From Chromobacterium subtsugae (GTDB lineage: Bacteria > Pseudomonadota > Gammaproteobacteria > Burkholderiales > Chromobacteriaceae): DNA of 64,000 bases. Shown here piece by piece: positions 45,410-53,415 of this stretch. The stretch lies in the NCBI RefSeq assembly GCF_001676875.1, contig NZ_JYKA01000013.1, positions 1 to 64,000 of the forward strand. The letters run 5' to 3'. Each line of letters begins with the position of its first letter. The stretch's first letter is position 1. The notes under the pieces were generated by a model. That model searched no databases and was not told the DNA's origin. It saw only the letters and a list, made by a program, of their open reading frames with translations. A program made the translations under genes and the position numbers.

Positions 45410-47173
45410 ATGTTTAGTCAATCATTCGCTTTTCTGCAGAAGATAGGCAAATCGCTGATGCTGCCGGTCGCGGTGCTGCCTGTCGCCGGCCTGCTGCTCG
45501 GCATCGGCGCGACCGACTTCCACACCACGAACAGCGTCGCTCTGGCGATCCTGTCCTTGATGAAGAACTCCGGCGACGTGATCTTCGGCAACCTGCCGCT
45601 GATCTTCGCTGTCGCGGTGGCGCTCGGCTTCACCGAGAACGATGGCGTCGCCGCCATCGCCGCGGTGATCGGCCACCTGGTCACCACCGTCACCCTGGGC
45701 GTGATGGCCGGCCTGATGGGCGTGAAAACCGCCACCATCATGGGCCTGCCGTCGATCCAGACCGGCGTGTTCGGCGGCATCCTGGCCGGCGGCATGGCGG
45801 CCTATCTGTTCAACCGCTTCTACCGGATCAATCTGCCCACCTACCTGGGCTTTTTCGCCGGCAAGCGCTTCGTGCCCATCATCACCGCCATCAGCGCCAT
45901 CGGCCTGGGCGCGGTGCTGTCGGTGATCTGGCGTCCGATCGGCGAAGGCATCGCCACCTTCTCGCACTGGGCCGCCGTCAGCGACCCGCGCACCGCCGCC
46001 ACCGTGTACGGCTTCGTCGAGCGCATGCTGATCCCCTTCGGCCTGCACCATATCTGGAATTTGCCGTTCTTCTTTGAAATGGGCGACTTCGTCGACGCCA
46101 CCGGCAAGCACGTGCATGGCGACATCAACCGCTTCTTCGCCGGCGACAGCACCGCCGGCGTACTGGCCGGCGCCTTCTTCTTCAAGATGTTCGGCCTGCC
46201 CGGCGCCGCCATCGCCATCTGGCATTCGGCCAAGCCGGAAAACCGCGCCAAGGTCGGCGGCATGATGATTTCCGCCGCGCTGGCGTCCTTCCTCACCGGC
46301 ATCACCGAACCGATCGAATTCTCCTTCCTGTTCGTCGCGCCGGTGCTGTACTTCATCCACGCCTGCCTGGTGGCCTCGGCCCAGTTCATCGCCAACACGC
46401 TGGACATGCACATGGGCTTCACCTTCTCGCAAGGCGGCATCGACTTCGTGCTGTTCAACCTGATCGGCGACAAGGCCAAGCACGCCGGCTATGTGTTCAT
46501 CCTCGGCCCGATCTACTTCGTGATCTACTACGGCGTGTTCCGCTTCGTGATCGCCAAGTTCAACCTGAAAACCCCGGGCCGCGAAGATGAAAGCCTGGAA
46601 ACCGCCGGCGCCGTCAGCGAAGACCAGCGCGCGCGCGAACTGGTGCTGGCCTTCGGCGGCCGCTCCAACATCCGCACGCTGGACGCCTGCATCACCCGTC
46701 TGCGCATCTCGGTGCAGGACACCGCCAAAGTTGACCAAGCCAAGCTCAAAGCCATGGGCGCCTCCGGCGTGGTGGTGGTCGGCAACGGCATCCAGGCCAT
46801 TTTCGGGCCGCTGTCGGAAAACCTGAAAACCGATATGGACATCTATCTGCGCAGCGCCGGCAGCGATGCCGAGCTGTCGTCCGCCCCGCTTGCGGCCCCC
46901 GCGCCTGTCGCGGTGGCTCCCGCCGCGCCGGCGGCTGCCGCCAAGGCAGATATCGCCGCGCTGAAGCAGGCGCTGGGTGGCAACGCCAACCTCGGCAAGG
47001 TGGAAGCCATCGCCCACACCCGCCTGCGGGTGGAACTGAAGGACGCCGCCCGCTTCGACGAAGCCGCGGCCCGCTCCGCCGGCGTCATGGCGGTGATGCA
47101 GGTCGCGCCGGGCACGCTGCACCTGATCGTCGGCGATCAGGCGGCCGCGCTGGCCGCAGCGCTGCTAGCCTGA
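45410..47173 (+). CDS. nagE: PTS N-acetylglucosamine-type permease, IIC-IIB-IIB
   Basis: 587 aa. The EIIC domain (1-385) has about ten TM helices and the glucose/GlcNAc-family motifs [22 protein letters not shown] and [16 protein letters not shown] (405-482) has the phospho-Cys427 in [10 protein letters not shown]. After an Ala/Pro linker (about 490-512) there is a second EIIB-like domain (514-587) in which the Cys position is Ala535 ([10 protein letters not shown]), so it cannot be phosphorylated in the usual way. EIIA is supplied by the fused protein upstream. It imports and phosphorylates GlcNAc (inferred from the IIC sequence). Confidence 0.9.
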   Translation: MFSQSFAFLQKIGKSLMLPVAVLPVAGLLLGIGATDFHTTNSVALAILSLMKNSGDVIFGNLPLIFAVAVALGFTENDGVAAIAAVIGHLVTTVTLGVMAGLMGVKTATIMGLPSIQTGVFGGILAGGMAAYLFNRFYRINLPTYLGFFAGKRFVPIITAISAIGLGAVLSVIWRPIGEGIATFSHWAAVSDPRTAATVYGFVERMLIPFGLHHIWNLPFFFEMGDFVDATGKHVHGDINRFFAGDSTAGVLAGAFFFKMFGLPGAAIAIWHSAKPENRAKVGGMMISAALASFLTGITEPIEFSFLFVAPVLYFIHACLVASAQFIANTLDMHMGFTFSQGGIDFVLFNLIGDKAKHAGYVFILGPIYFVIYYGVFRFVIAKFNLKTPGREDESLETAGAVSEDQRARELVLAFGGRSNIRTLDACITRLRISVQDTAKVDQAKLKAMGASGVVVVGNGIQAIFGPLSENLKTDMDIYLRSAGSDAELSSAPLAAPAPVAVAPAAPAAAAKADIAALKQALGGNANLGKVEAIAHTRLRVELKDAARFDEAAARSAGVMAVMQVAPGTLHLIVGDQAAALAAALLA

Positions 47174-47192
47174 AACCGGTCTTAGCGCCAAC

Positions 47193-47223
47193 AAAAACGC
47201 CAGCTTCGCGCTGGCGTTTTTTT
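47193..47223. terminator. bidirectional terminator after nagE
   Basis: AAAAACGCCAGC and GCTGGCGTTTTTTT with a TTCGC loop, 20 nt past nagE and facing the convergent HAD-hydrolase gene. Confidence 0.9.
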
Positions 47224-47248
47224 GCCGCGCCGGCCGGCGCGGACGGGA

Positions 47249-48046
47249 TCACAGCGCGAACAATTCGCGCAGGTGCTGCGCCACGCCGGATTCAGCGTTG
47301 CTGGCGATGCGATGGGCGTCCGGCATTTCGCTGCTGAGCCGCGGATGGGCATTGCCCATCAGGCGCGGATGCCCGGCGGCGCGCAGCAGCTCCACGTCGT
47401 TCTGGCCGTCGCCGAAAGCCAGGCAATGCGCCGGATCGATATCCAGCCGGCCCAGCACCAGCCGCAGCGCGTGGCCCTTGGAGACGCCCGCCGCCATCAC
47501 TTCCAGGCAGTTCTCCAGCGAGAAGGTGATGTAGAGCTGGTCGCCGAAGCGCCGCTGCAACGCCTCCTCCACCCGCAGCAGGTGCGCGTGCTCGCCAATG
47601 TACAGCACCTTGCCGACGCCGACGCCGTCATGCTCGGCCAGATTGTCTACCCGGTAGCTCAAGCCGGAATCGCGGTGCATGTCGAGGAAGGACTGGCAGG
47701 GCTGATCGATCAGCCACTCGTCGTCCAGATAGAAATTGAGGATGGAGCCGGCGGCGTATTCCGGCTGCGCCAGCGCCCGCACCAGCTGCGGCGCGATGTC
47801 CTGGCGGTGGATCAGCCTGCCGTCCGGGTCGTGGATGCGGGCGCCGTTGGAAGTGATCAGGTGGGCGCGCACGCCCAGCGCGTCGCGGATGCCCTTCACG
47901 TCCAGGTGATGGCGGCCGGTGGCCAGCGCGAATTGCACCCCGCGGGCTTCCAGGCTCTGCAAGGTGGCGGCGGTGAGGGAATTGACGGCATGGTGCTGGT
48001 CCAGCAGCGTGCCGTCGAGATCTGAAGCGATGAAACGGTAAGACAT
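47249..48046 (-). CDS. HAD-superfamily IIB (Cof-type) phosphatase
   Basis: 265 aa. Motif I is FIASDLDGTLLDQ (nucleophile Asp and acid/base Asp), motif II LITSNG, motif III Lys in VSKGHALRLVL, and motif IV LAFGDGQNDVELL, with the alpha/beta C2B cap between (about 85-190). YidA/YbiV-like members dephosphorylate sugar phosphates, which would fit with the adjacent PTS. Specificity cannot be read from sequence. Convergent with nagE. Confidence 0.9.
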   Translation of the reverse strand: MSYRFIASDLDGTLLDQHHAVNSLTAATLQSLEARGVQFALATGRHHLDVKGIRDALGVRAHLITSNGARIHDPDGRLIHRQDIAPQLVRALAQPEYAAGSILNFYLDDEWLIDQPCQSFLDMHRDSGLSYRVDNLAEHDGVGVGKVLYIGEHAHLLRVEEALQRRFGDQLYITFSLENCLEVMAAGVSKGHALRLVLGRLDIDPAHCLAFGDGQNDVELLRAAGHPRLMGNAHPRLSSEMPDAHRIASNAESGVAQHLRELFAL

Positions 48047-48073
48047 GCGAACTCCGGTGCGGCGGAAGTGTTT

Positions 48074-48095
48074 GATTATACGCTGATAGCGCTAA
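48074..48095 (-). promoter_or_regulatory. promoter/operator region of the HAD phosphatase gene
   Basis: On the minus strand a TATAAT (48079-48074) is preceded within the spacer by the 8-bp palindrome TAGCGCTA, itself inside the imperfect repeat CTGAT...ATCAG. The palindrome's position between -35 and -10 suggests repressor control. No good -35 is visible. Confidence 0.4.
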
Positions 48096-48240
48096 CAATC
48101 AGACTGACGGCAGCGCCGCGAGTTGCGTAAACGCCAATGCGGCCCATTCTGGCGCGGACGTTTTTTGCAAGCCGGCGCCCGCCGCCGCGGGCAAGCTGGC
48201 AACCGTGCCGGCCCTTTCGCGCCGGCCAGGAGCCCGCCGC

Positions 48241-48681
48241 ATGAACCCGCTTTCCCTTGCCGCCCACAGCGGCGCCAGCCTGGACGCCTTGCTGCGCCAG
48301 GCCGTGATCCAGCTTGGCTGCCCCGAAGGACGGCTGGCCGACGTGGACCAGCACGCCACCCTCGCCATCCAGCTGCAAGCGCTGCCCGACGTGATGGTGT
48401 CGGCGCTGGACGACCGCCTGTGGGTATGGAGCATTCTGCCCGGCCTGTCCGAAGCCAGGCTGCACGCGATGGCGGCCGAGACGCTGGCCATCCTGCTGGA
48501 GCCGGTGGAAGACGTGGAAAGCGGCCAGCTAGCGCTGGGACGCGGCGAGCACGGTTATGAATTGAAAGCGCTGGTGAGGCTGGACTGCCTGAGCCGCGAT
48601 GGCGGGCTGCAGCCTGTGCTGGCCGCTTTCATCGAGCGGCTGCGCGCGCTGTGCCAGACGCTGAACCTGACGGGAGAATGA
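48241..48681 (+). CDS. type III secretion chaperone, InvB/SpaK class
   Basis: 146 aa, small and acidic. The central LQALPDVMVSALDDRLWVWS and later SGQLALGRGEHGYELKALVR follow the InvB (Salmonella) pattern of ALP-x-ICIS-x2-DDDVWIW and GGQLLLG-x6-LKALV. AGGAG lies 7 nt before the ATG. Such class IB chaperones dimerise, bind the N-terminal region of one or more effectors and present them to the injectisome ATPase. It ends 1 nt before the next start codon, so its cognate effector is almost certainly the following gene. Confidence 0.85.
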   Translation: MNPLSLAAHSGASLDALLRQAVIQLGCPEGRLADVDQHATLAIQLQALPDVMVSALDDRLWVWSILPGLSEARLHAMAAETLAILLEPVEDVESGQLALGRGEHGYELKALVRLDCLSRDGGLQPVLAAFIERLRALCQTLNLTGE

Positions 48682-48682
48682 C

Positions 48683-49666
48683 ATGCCGGGCATCACCACG
48701 ATTTCCCACGCCGGCGGCGCCCAGCGCGCCGCCTCGCCCTCCACCCCGGCCGCTCCGCGCGCCGGCCAGCCAACCGGGCTGACAAGCAGCCCGCTCCCCG
48801 GCCCGACATCGTCGCGCCAAGCGGTGATCTACGCGCCGTTCGCCGCCGGCGACGTGGTGACCCAGAGCCTGGGCAAGAACCTGGTGCGCGAGCAAAACGG
48901 CAAACCACTGCTGCCGCTGATCGCGCAGGACGACCAGGCCCATGTCCGGCTGCAGCAGCTGCAGCAGCAGCAGGTTCAGGATCTGCGCGGCAAGGGCTCG
49001 CTGTTTCCCGACCAAATCCGCAAATTGCAGCAACAGCACAATCTGTCGCAAGACGTCCTGCGCCAGCATATCGGCCCGGCCGAATTCGACAAGGCGATGC
49101 AGGCCTCTGCCACCTTCGCCCGCCAGGCCGACGTGCTGCAGCGGATGGAGATCCGCAGCAACGAGCACGGCGCGGAGCTGGGCCGGCTGCAGCCGCAGCG
49201 CGACAAGATCTACATCGTCGGCCACGGCGGCCCGGGCATGGACATCCTGGCGGCCGACCAGCAGGTGACCCAGGGCAAGGCCACGTCCGCCGATGTGGCG
49301 CAACAGCTGGCAGCCGGCGGCCTGGACCGCGCCTTCCGCGATTTCCGCGCCACCGCCTGCTTCAGCGCCGACACCCGCGAGCCGACCTCCTTCCACCCGG
49401 CAGACCTGGGCCGCGCCGCCGCGCCGGCGCTGGGACCGCGCCCGGGCTTCCTGCAGTTGTTCGGCAAACGGCCGGTGCTGAGCCAGCCTTTCGCCCAATC
49501 GCTGAGCGACGAGTTGGCCAAGCAGGGCTTCAAACAGCCGGAGGTCGCCGGCTACCACGGCGCCGGCGTGACCTTCAGCCAGATCGGCCACAGCTCGCGC
49601 CGCCTGCCTGGCGCCGCCGATAGCCGGGCGTCGGAGCTGAAGCAGGTATTCACTCCGCGCAAGTAA
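48683..49666 (+). CDS. candidate type III effector with caspase-like (clan CD) cysteine-protease signature
   Basis: 327 aa. The N-terminal 45 residues are Ser/Pro/Ala-rich and disordered, like an injectisome signal and chaperone-binding region. A Gln-rich helical part spans about 85-170. Then KIYIVGHGGPGMDIL (H181) is followed 45 residues later by FRATACFSAD (C226). This order and form (beta strand-GHG ... helix ... strand-C-x-S) is that of clan CD peptidases such as the C80 MARTX protease. The assignment is by eye; no family is certain. It is coupled to an InvB-type chaperone gene. It could instead be a different hydrolase or a catalytically inactive fold. Confidence 0.7.
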   Translation: MPGITTISHAGGAQRAASPSTPAAPRAGQPTGLTSSPLPGPTSSRQAVIYAPFAAGDVVTQSLGKNLVREQNGKPLLPLIAQDDQAHVRLQQLQQQQVQDLRGKGSLFPDQIRKLQQQHNLSQDVLRQHIGPAEFDKAMQASATFARQADVLQRMEIRSNEHGAELGRLQPQRDKIYIVGHGGPGMDILAADQQVTQGKATSADVAQQLAAGGLDRAFRDFRATACFSADTREPTSFHPADLGRAAAPALGPRPGFLQLFGKRPVLSQPFAQSLSDELAKQGFKQPEVAGYHGAGVTFSQIGHSSRRLPGAADSRASELKQVFTPRK

Positions 49667-49683
49667 GCCGCGTCTGCGTCGTC

Positions 49684-49735
49684 ATGAGCGAATTCTGGAA
49701 GCCGGCTTTGGTCGGCTGAATAAGAATTCGCTCAT
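49684..49735. repeat. perfect 13-bp inverted repeat between effector cassettes
   Basis: ATGAGCGAATTCT (49684-49696) and AGAATTCGCTCAT (49723-49735) are exact complements. Inside, AGCCG and CGGCT extend the hairpin. No T run follows, so it is not a standard terminator. It shares TGAGCGAAT with the ends of the element at 28631-28760. Confidence 0.7.
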
Positions 49736-49778
49736 TTACATGATAACGCCCGCCAGTACCGGGCCAGGATTCCGCACC

Positions 49779-50183
49779 ATGCCAGACCTCGCCGCCTTCC
49801 ACCATTGCGCCAATGAACTGCTGCAACACCTGGGCTTCGACGCCATCGTGCCGGCCAGCCATCAGGAAGTGATCAGCCTGACCGTGGAGCAGCGCTTCGC
49901 CGTCCACCTGGGCGCCATCGACCAAGACCATTGGTTCATGCAGGCCGAGCTGGGCGAACATCCGCTGCGTGACGCCGACCCGCTGCTGGCGCAGGCTTTG
50001 CGCGGCAACCAGCTGTGCGGCCAGTCCTGGCAGCCGGTAGCGGCGCTGGATGCCGAACAGCGGCTGTGTTGCTGGCTGCGCCTGCCGTGCCGCGGCCTCG
50101 ACCTGCCGCAGCTCGCCGCCGCCTTCGACGCGCTGATCGCCCGCGCCGAAGCGCTGCTGGACAGCGCCGCCGCCGCGCGCTGA
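49779..50183 (+). CDS. type III secretion chaperone, SicP/CesT class
   Basis: 134 aa. The alternating pattern (helix 1 AAFHHCANELLQHLGFD, strands VISLTVEQRFAVHLG and WFMQAELGEHP, a further strand RLCCWLRLP, and the C-terminal helix LPQLAAAFDALIARAEALL) is the CesT-fold chaperone layout. The ATG at 49779 has an AGGA element upstream; an earlier in-frame ATG at 49740 overlaps the edge of the inverted repeat. The next gene, 70 nt downstream, encodes its presumed cargo, a tyrosine phosphatase. SicP-SptP and SycH-YopH are parallel pairs. Confidence 0.75.
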   Translation: MPDLAAFHHCANELLQHLGFDAIVPASHQEVISLTVEQRFAVHLGAIDQDHWFMQAELGEHPLRDADPLLAQALRGNQLCGQSWQPVAALDAEQRLCCWLRLPCRGLDLPQLAAAFDALIARAEALLDSAAAAR

Positions 50184-50253
50184 ATCTCCGGCGCCGGGCC
50201 GCTCGCCCGCGCCGCCATAAGCCCTTTGGGCAATCCGCTAAGAAAGAAGCCAG

Positions 50254-51642
50254 ATGAGCACCATCCACACCGGCATTCACATGATCCGGCCCAACCTGTC
50301 CCAGCTGAACGAACTGGGCGCCGGCCTGCGCGCCGACAGCGCCCGCATCGGCATCCGCAAGGACGGCAGCCTGGTGGTCTACACCGGCCGCTCCTACCTG
50401 CTGCACCCGGACCAGACCCGCCGCGCGCAGCAGTTCCTGCGCCAGAACCACTTGCTGGAGCCGCAAGAGCGCCCGCGCGACATCCGCCTGCTCGACCTGG
50501 TGACGCGGCTGAACACCCGCGCCAACAGCCACACCCGTCCCAGCCCGCAGGATCTGGCGCAGCGGACCGACGCCGGCGCCAAGCCGCATCTGCGCTGGGC
50601 TGACCAGCAGCCGCCGCGCCAGGAAGCCGCCTCGCTGAGCCAGCGCCGCGGCCTGCAGCATCTGAAACTGGCACCGCAGCCCGCCGCCGCGCCGGCAAAC
50701 CCGCAGGCCGCGCTGGCGCGCGCGCTGGGCAGCAGCGACAACCGCGTCGGCCTGTCCAGCCAGCTGCAACAGCAAGCCGGCCCGGCCGCCAGCGGCGCGG
50801 CCTTCATCAATGACCTGGCCGGCGCGCGCTTCCGCGACATCCCCACCGCCGCCGCCACCCTGGTGCGGGCGCCGGACGGCGCGCAGCTGCCGGCCAACCG
50901 CGTGCAGGTGGGCGGCGCCAATGTCGCCATCGCCAGCCAATATCCGACGGCGGGCCAGCTGGAGAGCTATTTCGGCATGCTGGCCGCCAACCGCACTCCG
51001 GTGCTGGTGGTGCTGGCCTCCGACCACGACATCGCCAAGAGCCAGGGCGGCGGCAATCCGCTGCCGCCTTACTTCTCGCAAAGCGGCCAATACGGCAAGG
51101 TGGCCGTCAGCGCGCGCGAAGGCAGCCATAGCCAACTGGCGGGCGGCCTGGAAGTGCGCGCCTACCAGTTGGCGGTGCAGGACGGCGGCGGCAAGAAAAT
51201 CTCCATCCCGGTGCTGCACGTGCCCAACTGGGCTGATTTCGGCGCCCAAGGCCCGGTCGCTCTGAAAGCGTTGGCCGAACACGTCAACGCGGTGAAGGAG
51301 AAGCAGATCGGCGTCTACCAGCGCGGCAACAGCAGCGCGCTGAACGACCCGGACAAGCTGCTGCCGGTGATCCACTGCCGCGCCGGCGTCGGCCGTACCG
51401 GCCAGTTGATCGCCGCCACCGAGCTGCTGAAGCCCGGCGCGTCCAGTCTGGAGTCCATCGTCGGCGACATGCGCCGCAGCCGCAACCACCTGATGGTGCA
51501 GACGGCGGAGCAGCTGAATACGCTGGCCGACCTGGCCCAACAACAGGGCCGCGCCGTCGTCGCCTCCCAGCCGGCCGCCGCCGGCAATCAGCCGATATAC
51601 GCCAATACCGCCCCGCCGCTGCCGCCCCGCCATCCGCGCTAA
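50254..51642 (+). CDS. type III effector protein tyrosine phosphatase (YopH/SptP-like)
   Basis: 462 aa. The C-terminal catalytic domain (about 185-430) has the PTP P-loop VIHCRAGVGRTGQLI (nucleophile C375, R381), nearly identical to YopH and SptP. The general-acid loop reads VPNWADFG (W326-A-D328, with Ala for the usual Pro). The first 130 residues are a separate helical region suited to chaperone binding and secretion. The last 20 residues contain QPIYA (446-450), like EPIYA host-kinase sites, and PPLPPR (454-459), a class II SH3 ligand. It would dephosphorylate host phosphotyrosine proteins after injection. Confidence 0.88.
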   Translation: MSTIHTGIHMIRPNLSQLNELGAGLRADSARIGIRKDGSLVVYTGRSYLLHPDQTRRAQQFLRQNHLLEPQERPRDIRLLDLVTRLNTRANSHTRPSPQDLAQRTDAGAKPHLRWADQQPPRQEAASLSQRRGLQHLKLAPQPAAAPANPQAALARALGSSDNRVGLSSQLQQQAGPAASGAAFINDLAGARFRDIPTAAATLVRAPDGAQLPANRVQVGGANVAIASQYPTAGQLESYFGMLAANRTPVLVVLASDHDIAKSQGGGNPLPPYFSQSGQYGKVAVSAREGSHSQLAGGLEVRAYQLAVQDGGGKKISIPVLHVPNWADFGAQGPVALKALAEHVNAVKEKQIGVYQRGNSSALNDPDKLLPVIHCRAGVGRTGQLIAATELLKPGASSLESIVGDMRRSRNHLMVQTAEQLNTLADLAQQQGRAVVASQPAAAGNQPIYANTAPPLPPRHPR

Positions 51643-51658
51643 GCCTGCCGGCAAACGG

Positions 51659-51687
51659 AAAAAGCACGCCTGTTGGCGTGCTTTTTT
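51659..51687 (+). terminator. terminator of the phosphatase effector gene
   Basis: AAAAAGCACGCC and GGCGTGCTTTTTT with a TGTT loop, 17 nt after the stop codon. Confidence 0.92.
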
Positions 51688-51799
51688 CATGGCTGCCGGC
51701 AGCCTAATGCCTATCATCCGCAAATTGACAAAGACATAAGGGACGGATAGCTTGACCCATTGCCCCCCACATCCCGCCGCCGCGCCGCAAGGAGAATCC

Positions 51800-52987
51800 A
51801 TGAGCAATCGATACGGCCAGTTGTTCCGCACGCCGGGTGTCGCCGAGCTTGCGCTGGCCGGCTGGGTGGCGCGCCTGCCCGGCACCATGGTGGCCGTCGG
51901 CGTCATCACCATGCTGTCGCTGAGCCGTAACAGCTATAGCCTCGCCGGCGCGGTCGCCGCCACCTTGACGCTGGCCTCCGCGCTGCTGGCGCCGCAGGTA
52001 TCGCGGCTGGCCGACCGCTACGGCCAAAGCCGGGTGCTGCCGCCGGCCACCGGCATCGGCGCTTGCGCGCTGCTGGCGCTGATTCTGTGCAACCATCTGC
52101 ACGCGCCGGCGTGGACGCTGTACCTGTGCGCGGCGCCGGCTGCCTGCCTGCCCAGCATCCCGGCGATGACCCGCGCGCGCTGGGCGCGACTGCTGGAAGG
52201 CCAGCCGCTGCTGCCGACAGCGTTCGCGCTGGACAGCGTCTTGAGCGAAACCGCCTTCGTCATGGGTCCGCCGTTGTCGATAGGCCTGTGCATGGCCTGG
52301 TTTCCCGAAGCCGGCCCGCTGTTGGCCGCGCTGCTGATCCTGTTCAGTGTTTCCGCGCTGCTACGCCAGAAAGCCACCGAGCCGCCGCCCCATCCCATCA
52401 CGTCGGACAGCCGCCGTCCGGCGCTCTTCCTGCGGCCGGTGCCGGTTCTGGCCTTGCTGATGGGCACGCTGGGCGCCATCGCGGGCACCATAGACGTCGC
52501 CTCGGTGGCCTTCGCCAAGGCGCAGGGCCAGCCCGCCGCAGCCGGCTGGGTGCTGGCGCTGTACGCGCTGGGCTCCGGCATAGGCGGACTGGCCTTCGGC
52601 GCGCTCAAGCCGGCTCTGCCGCTGGGTAGGCTGCTGCTGGGCTGCTGCCTGGCCACCGCGGCCAGTTCCACCCTGATCGCGCTGGCGCCGAATGTGATAT
52701 GGCTGGCGGCGGTGATGCTGTTGTCGGGATTGTCCTTCGCGCCGACGCTGATCGTCGCGATGGAAATGGTGGAAAAGGCCGTGCCGCGCGCGCGTCTGAC
52801 CGAAAGCCTGACCTGGCTGGTCACCGGCATCCAGTTGGGCGTCGCCGGCGGCGCCTCGCTGTGCGGCCTGGCGACCGACGCCTACGGCGCCCGGGCCGGC
52901 CTGAGCCTGGCGCTGGCGGCTGGCCTCGCCTCGCTATCGATCGCCGCCTTGCAACCGCGCGTAGTACCCACGAAAAGCGCTTGCTGA
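51800..52987 (+). CDS. MFS transporter
   Basis: 395 aa, about 12 TM helices. The loop after TM2 reads SRLADRYGQSRVLPPA, a relaxed form of the MFS motif A. The YfcA/MdtG-like order with a short central loop (TEPPPHPITSDSRRP near 195) suggests a drug or metabolite exporter. AAGGAG lies 5 nt before the ATG at 51800; an upstream in-frame ATG at 51752 has none. The substrate is not predictable. It lies alone after the effector cassettes. Confidence 0.85.
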   Translation: MSNRYGQLFRTPGVAELALAGWVARLPGTMVAVGVITMLSLSRNSYSLAGAVAATLTLASALLAPQVSRLADRYGQSRVLPPATGIGACALLALILCNHLHAPAWTLYLCAAPAACLPSIPAMTRARWARLLEGQPLLPTAFALDSVLSETAFVMGPPLSIGLCMAWFPEAGPLLAALLILFSVSALLRQKATEPPPHPITSDSRRPALFLRPVPVLALLMGTLGAIAGTIDVASVAFAKAQGQPAAAGWVLALYALGSGIGGLAFGALKPALPLGRLLLGCCLATAASSTLIALAPNVIWLAAVMLLSGLSFAPTLIVAMEMVEKAVPRARLTESLTWLVTGIQLGVAGGASLCGLATDAYGARAGLSLALAAGLASLSIAALQPRVVPTKSAC

Positions 52988-53415
52988 AAGCCCTGCCTGA
53001 AGCAATGTTAAAGGCCGAACCCGCATGAGTTGTGGCTTTTTGACTCTGGCAAATCCATCCTGTCTGTATATAGAATTTCACACTGAGAAATTTTAATGCT
53101 CTCACAAGCCTGCACAAGCATAGTTTGCAGCCCACGAGGCGCATACGGCTCCGTCCTCGCTTACACATTGCATCGATACGTCCAATCGCTCACGAATATC
53201 CATACTCACGACCGACACGTGGACCACTCGATATCACCTCGGATCTGCCCCGCAATCCGATGCGACAATACGATACAATTTTCATGAAACTCCTAAACCG
53301 CGGGATTTCATCCACTCCGCGGACTACTCCAGTAGCGTGTAGCCCATAACCGTGAATTCGCACATCAGACTAGCCTATCCATGCTAGTCAAAACATAGAA
53401 GAAAGCGATATTGAC
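52988..53415. other. 428-nt AT-richer intergenic region
   Basis: Composition drops sharply in G+C compared with the MFS gene and stays low through the following lipoprotein gene. I see no convincing coding frame. It holds a GACTAGC-N8-GCTAGTC inverted repeat (53368-53389) 27 nt before the lipoprotein start, a possible operator or hairpin. Confidence 0.5.
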
